The notes: generated from the sequence alone by a model not told the origin. A DNA stretch of 64,000 bases from Flavobacterium panacis (GCF_024649945.1 NZ_JANKMS010000004.1:310001-374000), one strand, 5' to 3'; shown: positions 1 to 9,349, numbered from the stretch's first letter. Translations and numbers: made by a program.

Positions 1-603
1 GCCATTTTCAACGCGAGTATTTCCAGTTTGATTGGAGTAGTGGTGACACCGCTCTGGGTTGGGCTCTTCATCGCTTCTGCAACAGGTGATTTTGATGCCA
101 CTGATATCTTCATAAAACTGATTTTACAAGTCTTGCTGCCTGTCATCATTGGCATTAGCCTGAACTCTCGTTTTGGTGCCACTGCTGAAAAATATAAGAA
201 ACAGCTCAAATATTTCGATCAGGGAATTATTCTTACCATCATTTACACGTCGTTTTGCAAGTCATTCTCTCAACATCTTTTCGAAGGCTTCACTGCCCTT
301 GAACTTGTCGGACTCGCGATAGGGATGATGGCTTTGTTTTTTGCCGTATTCTTTTGCGTGGGATTGCTCAGCCGTTTATTTAGCTTTTCAGATGAAGACC
401 GTATTACTGTTTTGTTTTGCGGATCTAAAAAGTCATTGGTGCATGGTACCGTTATGTCAAAAGTGCTTTTTCAGCATAGTGCGATCACCGGTATAGTACT
501 TTTGCCACTCATGCTTTATCATGCGCTGCAATTGATTGCCGCAAGTATCATCGCTCAGCGTTTGGCTCGACGAAAAGAATCCCAAATGCCAAGCCAGAGC
601 TAA
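1..603 (+). CDS. Bile acid:sodium symporter family transporter, 3' part
   Basis: The reading frame is open from base 1 (A-I-F-N-A-S-I-S-S-L-I-G...), so the gene starts before the window and only about the last 200 codons are here. The product is hydrophobic, with about five membrane segments. The opening NASISSLIGVVVTPLW stretch and a later short FCGSKKSL segment resemble the YfeH/SBF-like branch of the bile acid:sodium symporter (BASS) superfamily, which moves organic anions with sodium across the inner membrane. The substrate cannot be told. A TTG at 28 could be misread as a start, but the frame runs upstream of it. The C-terminal tail is basic. A clear intrinsic terminator follows at 678-702. 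Base composition is richer in G+C than most of the window. Confidence 0.75.
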   Translation, partial: AIFNASISSLIGVVVTPLWVGLFIASATGDFDATDIFIKLILQVLLPVIIGISLNSRFGATAEKYKKQLKYFDQGIILTIIYTSFCKSFSQHLFEGFTALELVGLAIGMMALFFAVFFCVGLLSRLFSFSDEDRITVLFCGSKKSLVHGTVMSKVLFQHSAITGIVLLPLMLYHALQLIAASIIAQRLARRKESQMPSQS

Positions 604-638
604 ACGTTTGTTATTGCTCAACCTATCATAAAATTTTT

Positions 639-671
639 TCTCTCATCCTTTACCACTGAAAGGATGAGAGA
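639..671. repeat. 13-bp perfect inverted repeat (hairpin)
   Basis: Arms 639-651 and 659-671 are perfect complements around a 7-base loop. There is no T-tract after the right arm on either strand, so it is not a canonical terminator. It may protect the 3' end of the transporter transcript. Confidence 0.6.
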
Positions 672-677
672 AGTAAC

Positions 678-702
678 AAAGGATCTTCGTATCCTTTTTT
701 TT
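678..702 (+). terminator. Intrinsic terminator after the transporter gene
   Basis: Stem AAAGGAT (678-684), loop CTTCGT, stem ATCCTTT (691-697), then a T-run to 702. It lies 75 bp past the transporter stop codon and just before the convergent OYE gene. Confidence 0.75.
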
Positions 703-750
703 GTTAGATAGAAGTTGAATTATTTAATTACCTTTTATTTATTTGAAATT

Positions 751-1833
751 TTATTCACTCAAAAGGGGATAATCAGTATAACCCTGTTTCCCGCCTCCAT
801 ACATTGTCGCCCTGTCAGGCTCAGTAAGCGCAGCGTTTTTTTCAAACCGTTCAGGAAGGTCAGGATTTGAGATGTATAATTTGCCAAAGGAAATCAGCTT
901 TGCGATTCCTTTTTCAAGTTCTGCTTCGGCAGAAGCCTTGTCATATCCTGCATTAGCAATAACGGTCTGGCGAATCTTATTGCCAAATAATTCAATTTCG
1001 CTTTCAGCACCATAATCTTCAGGCGAAGCAAAATTGGGACTTCGACGCATGAGTTCTACATAAGCAAAATCCAGCTTGTTCAGTTCTTCAATCAGATAGC
1101 TATAGGTGGCTACAGTATCATCCAACACGATATCTGCATAGGGATTGAAAGGGGATATTTTAATACCAACCTTTTCACTTCCCACCGAACTGATTAATTC
1201 CTGCATTACCTCCAGTATGAAAAGGGCATTGTTAGGGATACTGCCTCCATAATCATCCGTTCTTTGATTGGCACTTTCAGCTAAGAACTGGCTAGGCAGA
1301 TATCCATTGGCAGCATGAAGCTGAACTCCATCAAACCCTGCTGCTAGGGCATTTTTTGCAGCCTGACCAAAGTCCTTTATAGTCTTTTTGATTTCCGGAA
1401 TTGTCATTTCCCGAGGTATTTCGTAATCCTTCATACCTTGAGAAGTAAAATGTCGCATTCCTCTGATAGCGACGGGTGATGGTGCAAAAGGGAGCTCGCC
1501 GTTTCTATCTACAGAATGCCCCACGCGGCCGGTGTGCCAAAGCTGGGCTATAATAACACCGCCTTTATCGTGTACCGCGGCGGTAACCTTCTTCCAGGCT
1601 TCTATTTGTTCAATCGTGAAAATACCTGGAGTGAGCGGACTGCCGGTAGCTTCTTCACTGATCCTGATCGATTCGGTAAACAGCAGCCCTGCGCTTGCCC
1701 TTTGGGAGTAGTATTCTACTGTAATATCACCCACTAATCCATTTATGTCTGTACGGCCTCTTGTCATCGCTGCCATTGCCACTCTGTTTTTTAGGCTTAC
1801 ATTACCTAACTGTATTTTTTCTAAAAGTTTCAT
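751..1833 (-). CDS. Old Yellow Enzyme family alkene reductase (NADH:flavin oxidoreductase)
   Basis: 360 residues, the usual length for the NemA/OYE class. These soluble FMN enzymes use NAD(P)H to reduce activated C=C bonds or nitro compounds. Visible landmarks are the N-terminal LKNRVAMAAMTRGR flavin-binding segment, QLWHTGRVGH near residue 97, and HAANGYLPSQFLAESANQRT near 173, which holds the His/Asn substrate pair and the Tyr proton donor of the family. A C-terminal YISNPDLPERF phosphate-binding stretch is also present. ATG at 1833 gives full family length. It lies 86 bp downstream of the mesD stop on the same strand and may be co-transcribed. The substrate is unknown. Its G+C is higher than that of later genes. 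Confidence 0.9.
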   Translation of the reverse strand: MKLLEKIQLGNVSLKNRVAMAAMTRGRTDINGLVGDITVEYYSQRASAGLLFTESIRISEEATGSPLTPGIFTIEQIEAWKKVTAAVHDKGGVIIAQLWHTGRVGHSVDRNGELPFAPSPVAIRGMRHFTSQGMKDYEIPREMTIPEIKKTIKDFGQAAKNALAAGFDGVQLHAANGYLPSQFLAESANQRTDDYGGSIPNNALFILEVMQELISSVGSEKVGIKISPFNPYADIVLDDTVATYSYLIEELNKLDFAYVELMRRSPNFASPEDYGAESEIELFGNKIRQTVIANAGYDKASAEAELEKGIAKLISFGKLYISNPDLPERFEKNAALTEPDRATMYGGGKQGYTDYPLLSE

Positions 1834-1919
1834 ATCGCTATTTGAGTGCGTTGTTTTGCATTCCTTTTCTTTTGTACACAGAAACAGTAAGCTAGTGTTA
1901 AAAGAATATCATTTTACAA

Positions 1920-2963
1920 TTACAATGGGGCGGCTGCTCCAAGTTCTTTACGTATAATTTCTGCGCCAGCAGCTAAAGCATTCAATTTACCTATTGCTAC
2001 ATTTCGAGATAACGGAGCCATACCACAGTTTGTTGAAGGATAAAGATTTTCGACATCTACAAACTCAAGTGTTTTACGAAGGGTATTGGCTACTTCCTCA
2101 GGTGTTTCGATAGTGTTGGTTGCCACATCAATTGCCCCAACCATTACTTTTTTGCCACGAACGAGTTCAATCAGATTAAGAGGTACCTTCGAGTTATGAC
2201 ATTCTAATGATACTATATCAATTTTAGACTTTTGAATTTTTGGGAAAATTTCTTCATATTGTCGCCACTCTGAACCTAATGAATTTTTCCAATCCGTATT
2301 CGCTTTTATTCCATAACCATAGCATATATGCACCGCAGTCTGGCATTTTAAGCCTTCAATGGCTCTTTCTAATGCAGCCATTCCCCAATCGTTTACTTCA
2401 TCAAAGAACACATTAAATGCAGGTTCATCAAACTGGATAATATCTACTCCTGCATCCTGAAGTTCTCTTGCTTCTTCATTGAGTGCTTTCGCAAATTCCC
2501 ACGCCAATTTTTCTCGACTTTTGTAATGGTCGTCATATAACGTATCTACCATGGTAAGCGGTCCAGGTAATGCCCATTTTATAGGCTTATTAGTCTGTTT
2601 GCGTAAAAATTTGGCATCTTCAACAAATACTGCTTTCTGGCGTGCAACCTCACCTATAACCATAGGAACACTCGCGTCATAACGGTCACGGATTTTTACA
2701 GTTTTATGATTTTCAAAATCTACACCACTTAAATGTTCGATAAAGGTTGTTACAAAATGCTGGCGTGTCTGCTCACCATCACAAACGATATCTAAGCCTG
2801 CTAATTGCTGCTCTTGCAATGTAATGCGCAAAGCATCCTGTTTCCCTTCAAGTAACTGATTGCCTTCTAATTTCCAAGGAGACCAAAGTTTTTCGGGTGG
2901 TGCAAGCCAAGCTGGTTTAGGTAAGCTTCCAACAATTGAGGTAGGTAATACTATTTTATTCAT
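1920..2963 (-). CDS. mesD: Folate-independent core methionine synthase (MesD-type, MetE C-terminal fold)
   Basis: 347 residues corresponding only to the catalytic C-terminal barrel of cobalamin-independent methionine synthase, without the N-terminal folate-binding half. Expected zinc/homocysteine ligands are in place: H212 and C214 (VHICYG), E254 (SLECHN) and C313 (STNCGM); a DEPAF motif is at 179-183. Established knowledge: core MetE proteins encoded beside a DUF1852 protein form the MesD family, which makes methionine with MesX and needs oxygen, with a methyl donor other than methyl-folate. The gene follows mesX with a 29-bp gap on the same strand, so the pair is probably one transcript. 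Assignment to MesD rests mainly on this pairing. Confidence 0.85.
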   Translation of the reverse strand: MNKIVLPTSIVGSLPKPAWLAPPEKLWSPWKLEGNQLLEGKQDALRITLQEQQLAGLDIVCDGEQTRQHFVTTFIEHLSGVDFENHKTVKIRDRYDASVPMVIGEVARQKAVFVEDAKFLRKQTNKPIKWALPGPLTMVDTLYDDHYKSREKLAWEFAKALNEEARELQDAGVDIIQFDEPAFNVFFDEVNDWGMAALERAIEGLKCQTAVHICYGYGIKANTDWKNSLGSEWRQYEEIFPKIQKSKIDIVSLECHNSKVPLNLIELVRGKKVMVGAIDVATNTIETPEEVANTLRKTLEFVDVENLYPSTNCGMAPLSRNVAIGKLNALAAGAEIIRKELGAAAPL

Positions 2964-2992
2964 AATAAAGTAATTATAATATTTTGGATTAA

Positions 2993-3997
2993 TTAAAGAC
3001 TGAATCTAGCAGACCACTGTTCTAAGACATTTTTGTAAGGCTTAATAAAATACTCTTCTGCATATTTACCTTGTTCAACAGCCATTCGGCTGCGCTCTTC
3101 GCGGTCATAAACAACGCGAGTCAGTGAATAATCTTCGTTTTTAAGACTAGGTTGATAGATTTTCCCAGCTACTGAATTTGCATTGTAAATTTCAGGGCGA
3201 TAAATCTTCTGGAAAGCCTCCATCGTACTGATTGAGCTGATTAGTCCAAGATCAGTATAATCAGTAAGTAGATCTCCGGAATGATAAAAAGCCATCGGTG
3301 CCACACTATTCGCAGGCATGAAAAAACGAACTTTTAAACCCATTTTAGAGAAGTATTCATCAGTGAGGGAATACTGATCCTGCAGATACTCAAAACCCAG
3401 AACCGGGTGCTGATACTCAGTACGAGTATAAGTTTTGTTGCTCGATACACTTAGGCAAATGATCGGTGACATCTTAAAGTGTTCTTTGTAAGTTACTGAA
3501 TTCACAAAGCACTTATAAAGTTTTCCATGCAAATCACCAAAATTTTCAGGAATACAAAAATCAGATTTATTTTTATTGTGCTCAATCAATAAAATACTGA
3601 AATCATAATCGCGTACGTAAGAAGAAAAATTATTCCCAGCAATACCCTCGATACGCTGGTTGGTTTTACGGTCAAAAATATTCGTTTTTAGAACTTCAAT
3701 CAACGGCAGATTGTTAATCGCATTCTTATCATCAATACTCATCGTAACTGTGATGATTTCAAGTTCTACAACATAACGATCTGCTTTTGGATTGTCCAAA
3801 TGAGCCAATGCATTAAATCGATTGTTAATCATATTTAAGGCATTACGTAAGTTTTGCTGGCGATTAGCTCCTCTAGCCAGGTTTGCAAAATTCGTTGTCA
3901 GACGCGTTTCACTTGAAGGGCAGTAGTTTTCATCTAAACAAGTGCTCTTTAGCGTGAACGCAAAATCATTCTTGATTGTATTTTGAGTATTTTCCAT
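2993..3997 (-). CDS. mesX: DUF1852 protein, MesX partner of MesD
   Basis: DUF1852 family protein. After the chosen start the sequence is MENTQNTIKNDFAFTLKS, followed by TRLTTNFANLARG, the conserved opening of this family as I recall it, and later SSYVRDYDFSILL. The frame extends to an ATG at 4075 (26 more residues, polar and low complexity). I prefer ATG 3997 because family proteins begin close to the NDFxFT motif and a GGAAAG purine stretch lies just before it; 4075 is not excluded. MesX is required for MesD-dependent methionine synthesis and is thought to take part in the oxygen-dependent chemistry, but its biochemical role is not settled. It is first in the mesX-mesD unit. Confidence 0.85.
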   Translation of the reverse strand: MENTQNTIKNDFAFTLKSTCLDENYCPSSETRLTTNFANLARGANRQQNLRNALNMINNRFNALAHLDNPKADRYVVELEIITVTMSIDDKNAINNLPLIEVLKTNIFDRKTNQRIEGIAGNNFSSYVRDYDFSILLIEHNKNKSDFCIPENFGDLHGKLYKCFVNSVTYKEHFKMSPIICLSVSSNKTYTRTEYQHPVLGFEYLQDQYSLTDEYFSKMGLKVRFFMPANSVAPMAFYHSGDLLTDYTDLGLISSISTMEAFQKIYRPEIYNANSVAGKIYQPSLKNEDYSLTRVVYDREERSRMAVEQGKYAEEYFIKPYKNVLEQWSARFSL

Positions 3998-4075
3998 ATG
4001 TTTCTTTCCGTTTGTTCTTGAATTTTCCAACATAACCGATTTCGTTTGATTATTAGTAGTTGTTTTGTCTTGCAA

Positions 4076-4586
4076 ATTTCAAAATTGAAGATTAATAAGT
4101 CAAATTATGTATTTAAATAAGGTAATTGATCTTTTTTTATGAGTTTTTAAAGTGAATTAAACTTTTTGTGAATACAATAGTGAAAGAAAAAAGATTATTT
4201 ATCTAAAGAGGACTTTTAGTATTATGGATTAATATGCTAGAGATAAGCCAAATTTTATTGAAAGGTGAAGAACAAACGTTTCTATTCCTTGAAAAATTTT
4301 ACTGGTTTTGATTTTGGATAGAGAGGTCTACTATGTGAACCTCATTAGCGAATAATTTTATTTTAATAACTTAAGTATTGTGTGAAAGAGTTATTGGCTA
4401 CAAATTTGAAAAGGTAAATTATTGGCAAATTAACCTTAGTTTTTTATGACAAATTGAAGGCTGACCTACTTATACAGATTAATTAATTATAGTAAATAGA
4501 TTGTTAATATTAATGTAAGGAAATTTTAAAAATCCCGTAACTTTTCTTATGGCATTAAATTGTTTTTTTGAAGTAAAAATTTTTTT
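4076..4586. other. Divergent intergenic region mesX/phoD, no gene seen
   Basis: About 510 bp of AT-rich sequence between divergently oriented genes. I see no open frame worth calling, no clear TAnnTTTG box on either strand, and no recognisable SAM or cobalamin riboswitch, although such elements would be expected near methionine genes. It presumably holds both promoters. Confidence 0.5.
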
Positions 4587-6335
4587 ATGGAAAACAAAAA
4601 TGATTTAGGCAGAAGAAGGTTTCTTAGAAATTCCTTATTGGTGGCTGGAGGAGTTTTCATTGCTCCGCTTATCGAAAGCTGCAGTGACGATGATAAAACA
4701 GAAAACAGCGGCGCACCAGATGGAATGAAAAATGAAGGGTTTGAAACTGGAGTAGCCAGTTTTGATCCTACAGAGTCGGGAGTGATTATCTGGACAAGAT
4801 ATTCAGCAGGATCAGATGCTGAAATCACTTGGGAAATAAGCAAGGACGCCATGTTTTCTGAAGTAACCAGAAAAGGGCAGGCTGCGGCATCTTCTGCTAA
4901 TGATTTTACGATAGCCGTAGATGTTCAGAATATACCTTCTAATACCAAATATTATTACAGATTTTATAATGCCAAAACGAAACAGGTTACCATTACGGGA
5001 GAAACGCGCACGCTGCCATCTAAAACAGATACTGTAAATGATGTAAAAATGGCCGTTGTTTCCTGTTCTAATTTTCCTGCGGGACTTTTTAATGTTTATG
5101 GAGCGATTGCTTCTTCAGATGCTGATGTAGTGGTTCATCTTGGAGATTATATCTACGAATATGCACCGGGGCAGTATGGAACAAATCCTTATACAAATGC
5201 GTTGGGTAGAGAACATAAACCATCTAGGGAGATTACTAACCTTAGTGATTATAGAGAACGATACAGACAATATAGAGGAGATAAAAATCTTCAACTTCTT
5301 CATCAGAAAAAACCGTTTATATGTGTCTGGGATGATCATGAGTTTGCTAATGACGCCTATAAATCTGGAGCAGAAAACCATCAGCCGTCTGAAGGAGATT
5401 TTCAGATGAGAAAAATGGCGGCTTTTCAAGCTTACAGCGAATATATTCCACTTAAAACGGGAAAAGATTTTAGAATCTACAGAAGTTTTAATTTTGGCAA
5501 TGTTCTTTCGCTTTATATGATGGACACCAGAGTTATCGCGAGAGACAAGCAGTTGAGCTATTCTGATTATCTTGATAATGGTGGTAATTTTGACCAGACG
5601 AAATTTAGAACAGATCTGTTAAGTACAAGCAGAAAATTAATAGGAAGCGAACAGATGTCATGGCTTGGATCACAGATAAACTCAGATAATGCCAAATGGA
5701 AAGTATTGGGCCAGCAAATCCTGATGACAAAAATGCTGATTCCAGCAGAACTACTGATGCTTTTAAATCAAATTTTAGCAGAAGTCGATCAATTAGGAAG
5801 CGCACAGCCTTCGACCATGCAGGCTCTTATTAATGCAATCTCTCAGCTTGTTGTGATTAAGATGAGACATAAACAAAATGATCCTTCCTTAACGCCTATG
5901 GAAATTGCTAGAGTTACTACAACCTTGCCTTATAATCTAGATGCTTGGGACGGTTATTTTGCAGAGAGAGAACAATTGTACGCCATGCTTTCTGGAAAAA
6001 ATGTCGTGGTTTTGGCTGGAGATACTCATAATGCGTGGATGGGTAAACTTACCGATATGCAGGGAAATCATATAGGAACTGAAATAGCATGCAGTTCCGT
6101 TTCATCTCCAGGTCTGGAATCTTATCTAGGAATTACCTCAGACCCTTCAAAAGCGATAGAATTGGCACAGGCATTTACAGTTCTTATTGATGATTTAGAA
6201 TATGCAAACTTGTATAAGCGAGGATATACATATCTTAAATTTACATCATCTGCCGCGGAAGCTGAGTGGCGATTTGTAGACAGCATAACAACTGAAACTA
6301 CCACTACTGTAACAGAAAAGAAATATACTCTATAG
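4587..6335 (+). CDS. phoD: PhoD-family alkaline phosphatase/phosphodiesterase, exported
   Basis: 582 residues. The N-terminus has a twin-arginine motif (GRRRFLRN), a hydrophobic stretch and a lipobox-like LIESC ending at C32, so it is probably exported by Tat, perhaps as a lipoprotein. A PhoD N-terminal Fn3-like domain spans roughly 50-145, followed by the metallophosphatase domain. Metal ligands of the Ca/Fe PhoD centre are recognisable: C160 (VVSCSNF), D187 and Y190 (HLGDYIYE), WDDHEFANDAY at 248-258, MMDTR, and D479/H481 in AGDTHNAW. The family hydrolyses phosphate mono- and diesters outside the cytoplasm. A loop of about 60 residues before residue 450 is rich in Leu/Ile. The gene stands alone, with a terminator at 6479-6515. 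Confidence 0.9.
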   Translation: MENKNDLGRRRFLRNSLLVAGGVFIAPLIESCSDDDKTENSGAPDGMKNEGFETGVASFDPTESGVIIWTRYSAGSDAEITWEISKDAMFSEVTRKGQAAASSANDFTIAVDVQNIPSNTKYYYRFYNAKTKQVTITGETRTLPSKTDTVNDVKMAVVSCSNFPAGLFNVYGAIASSDADVVVHLGDYIYEYAPGQYGTNPYTNALGREHKPSREITNLSDYRERYRQYRGDKNLQLLHQKKPFICVWDDHEFANDAYKSGAENHQPSEGDFQMRKMAAFQAYSEYIPLKTGKDFRIYRSFNFGNVLSLYMMDTRVIARDKQLSYSDYLDNGGNFDQTKFRTDLLSTSRKLIGSEQMSWLGSQINSDNAKWKVLGQQILMTKMLIPAELLMLLNQILAEVDQLGSAQPSTMQALINAISQLVVIKMRHKQNDPSLTPMEIARVTTTLPYNLDAWDGYFAEREQLYAMLSGKNVVVLAGDTHNAWMGKLTDMQGNHIGTEIACSSVSSPGLESYLGITSDPSKAIELAQAFTVLIDDLEYANLYKRGYTYLKFTSSAAEAEWRFVDSITTETTTTVTEKKYTL

Positions 6336-6478
6336 CATAAAACTATGATAGTCTTTATTTGGAAGTGCTTTAAATTTTTCCAATGAAGGTTTTATACAAG
6401 TTTTACCTCTTAGAAAAACAATCTAAAAGTGCATTGCTTTAAAGTATTTTTTTAAATAAGCTGATAAGTAATAATAGA

Positions 6479-6515
6479 AGCAAGAGATCGAAGAAATTTG
6501 AAACTCTTGCTTTTT
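6479..6515 (+). terminator. Intrinsic terminator downstream of phoD
   Basis: AGCAAGAG at 6479-6486 pairs with CTCTTGCT at 6504-6511, followed by a short T-run. It is 144 bp past the phoD stop. Confidence 0.55.
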
Positions 6516-6535
6516 GTCTTAAAAACAATTGCGAA

Positions 6536-6712
6536 ACATTCTAGCACAGTTTTGAACCTGAGTTTAGAGGGCATTAATTGTACTGATTTTATTGTTCTAT
6601 AAAATAGTAAGCGTCATGATTTTGCACAAAATTTATATAGATGAAAGAGCTACAAAATCGCTTTAATTATTTGTGACAGAAATAGTATAAAGTCCAAGAA
6701 TTAGAGTAATGC
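6536..6712. repeat. Dispersed intergenic repeat, copy A
   Basis: This stretch resembles 26470-26615. Shared blocks include GGCATTAATT, ACTGATTTT, AAATAGTAAG, ATAGATGAA/AAAGATGAA, GTGACAGAAA/GTGGCAGAAA and AAGTCCA in the same order and spacing. It lies between convergent genes and codes for nothing visible. The rest of 6336-6762 holds only the phoD terminator. Confidence 0.6.
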
Positions 6713-6762
6713 GATTCTGTGTTAAACTTCAACAAGTGAAGATGAGGAACTTGAATTCTTTT

Positions 6763-7362
6763 CTATGGATTGATGATGTCTTCATAGGGAAGGTTGAAGC
6801 TGCCTTCTGTAACTTCGATGGCTTTGCCTGACTCCAGATTGCGAAGTTTTCCTGAAAAGGTGCCTTTGATACCGTTTTTACTGATAGACTCGATTTTTAC
6901 CGTAAAAATATCATTAAATGGCTGCGTGCTGTAAACAATTGTGCCATTGGAAGTCTGTACAGCATAACGAGATACCATTTCAGGCTCTGTAGAAGTGGAA
7001 TAGTTGCCGGCTTTGATGTCGCCTCCCGTTCTCCAAATTTCAAAATCCAGGGAGTTGGGAACGGTACCTTGTGCTGTTGGGTAATGATCTTCAAATCCTG
7101 CGATTGTAATATGTGAAAAACGATTGTCATCACCGCTGCCTTGAAAATTGACATTATAAAAAGTCATGGCACGACCATTTAGAGTGGCTTTGAAATAATA
7201 GTCCGAATTATTGTTATCCGAACCGTTGTCATCGCTTGAACAGGCTGAGAAGATCATAACTATTAGAAAAATAGATAAAAGCTGTCTGATCAGATGGGCT
7301 GTTTTATGGATCAGTGATATTGTTTTTTTTGGAGTTTTACTGTTGTGGACATTCTTTGGCAT
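6763..7362 (-). CDS. Hypothetical lipoprotein
   Basis: 199 residues. A basic N-terminal stretch of about 28 residues precedes a hydrophobic segment ending in a lipobox (IFSAC), then SSDDNGSDNNNSD, the acidic/Asn-rich tether common in Bacteroidota surface lipoproteins. The remainder looks like a small beta-sandwich (FKATLNGRAMTFYNVNFQG near the start, GTFSGKLRN near the end), as in several uncharacterised flavobacterial lipoproteins. The N-terminal extension is unusually long, but no better internal Met is available. A promoter with TAACTTTG at 7386-7393 sits right upstream. Function unknown. Confidence 0.65.
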   Translation of the reverse strand: MPKNVHNSKTPKKTISLIHKTAHLIRQLLSIFLIVMIFSACSSDDNGSDNNNSDYYFKATLNGRAMTFYNVNFQGSGDDNRFSHITIAGFEDHYPTAQGTVPNSLDFEIWRTGGDIKAGNYSTSTEPEMVSRYAVQTSNGTIVYSTQPFNDIFTVKIESISKNGIKGTFSGKLRNLESGKAIEVTEGSFNLPYEDIINP

Positions 7363-7385
7363 TGTGTAGTTTTATTGATTTATAG

Positions 7386-7416
7386 CAAAGTTAACAATGC
7401 TCTATATGGAAGGCAA
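7386..7416 (-). promoter_or_regulatory. Bacteroidota-type promoter of the lipoprotein gene
   Basis: On the minus strand, TTG (7416-7414), a 20-bp spacer and TAACTTTG (7393-7386) match the TTG-N19-21-TAnnTTTG consensus. The inferred transcription start would be about 15-20 bases before the ATG at 7362. Confidence 0.55.
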
Positions 7417-7630
7417 TACCTGATTTCATTGATATTTTGTGGTTGTTGGTAAGTATATCATAGTTATTTTTATTTTTTTGTGGTAGAAAATGTATCAATT
7501 CCCATAAGGTAGCCCATTAATGTTGATTTGTCAGCAAAATGCCTCTACAGGACCTATATCTCAGAATTGATAGCTTCTGTTTTTATAAAATGTACATTTC
7601 ACTTTTTCAATTATACTTAATATACCTCCC

Positions 7631-7660
7631 TTGCTATTTTATATATTTTAGTTAAATTTG
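7631..7660 (+). promoter_or_regulatory. Bacteroidota-type promoter of the 7730-9349 operon
   Basis: TTG at 7631-7633, a 19-bp spacer, and TAAATTTG at 7653-7660 fit the group consensus. A 5' leader of about 60 bases would follow before ATG 7730. Nothing else was seen in the 367-bp divergent gap. Confidence 0.55.
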
Positions 7661-7729
7661 ATTATTGTCATTTTTTTAAGACATTTTTAATTTCAAACAT
7701 AGCTTCTAAATAACCCCAATTTACAGCGA

Positions 7730-8713
7730 ATGAAAAAAAACATAGCCATCACCTTCTGGGTACTCTACATGCTCTTCTTTGCTATTCCTTTTCCAATGAT
7801 TTTGTATTACAATATCAATAGCAACTTCAATGTCAATGTTTTAAAAAATACAGATCCATATTGGGCTTTAGCTACTGTATTAATATCGGTACTACTTTGG
7901 TTAATCCTTTTATTTGGTTATTTTAAAAAATGGATTATTCAGGTTTTTATCAATAAAAATAACCTGGAAAAAATAAAGTCAAACGGAGTTCGTCGCGAAG
8001 CTGAAATTATTAGCTCCAAGAAAACGTCTAAACCCAATTCGGAATTTAATTCTTACGAACTCGATTTACGTTTTAAAAATCTTGCGAATATCGAGATCAT
8101 TCATAAAACTCATATCACAGACACAAAACCTCTGGAAAAACGTTTTGAAGCGGGAAAATCAGTTGGTTTATTGCTAGATCGATACGTGAAAAACGCGCCT
8201 TATTTTGTGCTTTCATCGGCTAATCCAACTTTAAATAAACGAAATTTTATATTGCGATTAGTAGGCTGGCTGTTTTTTACCGCTCTAGTTATTCTGTATT
8301 ATTCATTTTCGTATCAAACTGAAAATCAGGGTATGGGTTGGCGTTTTATGTCTGTGACCCATCCGTTGTTTATAATTCCATTGGTCCTTTTATTTTATCG
8401 CGTTTTGGTTCGATTTATATTTAGAAAAATAGCCGGTTTAGATCCTAATTTGATTGCCTTGAAGTTTAAAGGAGTGCAAACGCAAGCGAAATTGCTCAAT
8501 GTAAATCAAACGGGCACTTATATTAACGAGAAGCCCATGATGCGTTTTGAAGTAGAATACAAAGACACCAAAAATCAAGTGCATCAAAATACTTTGAAGA
8601 AAGTGATTGGAATTTTAGATTTAGATATGACCAAAAAACAATTTGTTGATATTTTTTATGATCCTGAAAATCCAAAAAATATTGCTTTTGCAAATGATTT
8701 AAACAAAATATAA
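7730..8713 (+). CDS. Integral membrane protein with duplicated DUF3592-like domain
   Basis: 327 residues with four predicted membrane helices in two pairs (about 7-28 and 45-66; about 178-198 and 210-230). Each pair is followed by a similar soluble beta-rich segment: one from GVRREAEIISSKK to LLLDRYVKN, the other from GVQTQAKLLNVNQ to VDIFYDPENPKN. The soluble parts resemble DUF3592-type domains, so the protein looks like an internal duplication of a two-helix plus soluble-domain unit. Function unknown. The next gene starts 3 bp after the stop, so the two are almost certainly co-expressed. Confidence 0.65.
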   Translation: MKKNIAITFWVLYMLFFAIPFPMILYYNINSNFNVNVLKNTDPYWALATVLISVLLWLILLFGYFKKWIIQVFINKNNLEKIKSNGVRREAEIISSKKTSKPNSEFNSYELDLRFKNLANIEIIHKTHITDTKPLEKRFEAGKSVGLLLDRYVKNAPYFVLSSANPTLNKRNFILRLVGWLFFTALVILYYSFSYQTENQGMGWRFMSVTHPLFIIPLVLLFYRVLVRFIFRKIAGLDPNLIALKFKGVQTQAKLLNVNQTGTYINEKPMMRFEVEYKDTKNQVHQNTLKKVIGILDLDMTKKQFVDIFYDPENPKNIAFANDLNKI

Positions 8714-8716
8714 CAG

Positions 8717-9349
8717 ATGAAAAAAATAGTTATTACGATGCTATTTTGCGCTTTATTTTTAAGTTGCGAAAAGATCACAAAAAGTATAGATGAGACTTTA
8801 AAACCAAATGATACCATTGTAAGTAAAAAGATCGAGAATGCTTCTTCTCCTAGTATTCTTCAAGACGAAAAAAAAGAAGTTAATCTTTTGACGGATTTAA
8901 AAACATTGGAAAAAGCAGAAGCTGAACTTAAAAAACTTCCTCAATACAAAGGAAAAGAAATGTTTGTGTATTCAACCTTGTACTTTTATGGTGATGGAAG
9001 AATAAATGCAATGTTGCAACATCCAGAGAATCCAAAATATGTGGACACTTATGAATTTAGAGATGATAAATGGTCTGAACCAATACCTGTTCAGCTTTCT
9101 GTTCGCGATGATATAAAAGGACGTTTGGTTCCTCTAAATAAAATCAGTTTTGTGACTGCTGCAAAAGTAGCTCAGGTTTATAATGAAAAAACAAAAGAAG
9201 TTGAAGGCGCAAAACCTACCACAAGTGTATACATCTCAGTTTGGGAGAATAAAATAAGATGGTATCCATCATCCATAAACGGAAGTCGAGAACGCTACTC
9301 TATAGAATTTACTGATGATGGCAGTCTAAAATCATTTCAACAAAATTAA
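8717..9349 (+). CDS. Hypothetical lipoprotein
   Basis: 210 residues. A short signal peptide ends in a lipobox (LFLSCEK). A charged, Lys/Glu-rich linker of about 60 residues follows, then a compact domain beginning MFVYSTLYFYGDGRINAM and ending in a strand-rich YSIEFTDDGSLKSF. I recognise no family. It is the second gene of a pair with the membrane protein upstream, spaced by 3 bp, and is followed by a strong terminator, which defines a two-gene operon. Confidence 0.65.
   Translation: MKKIVITMLFCALFLSCEKITKSIDETLKPNDTIVSKKIENASSPSILQDEKKEVNLLTDLKTLEKAEAELKKLPQYKGKEMFVYSTLYFYGDGRINAMLQHPENPKYVDTYEFRDDKWSEPIPVQLSVRDDIKGRLVPLNKISFVTAAKVAQVYNEKTKEVEGAKPTTSVYISVWENKIRWYPSSINGSRERYSIEFTDDGSLKSFQQN

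Noticed and set aside
2993..4075. MesX starting at 4075
   Set aside because: The additional 26 residues are low complexity and extend beyond the family N-terminus; ATG 3997 has a better context. Not fully excluded.
4076..4586. SAM or cobalamin riboswitch upstream of mesX
   Set aside because: Expected from the pathway, but I could find no conserved core or stable multi-stem structure by eye.
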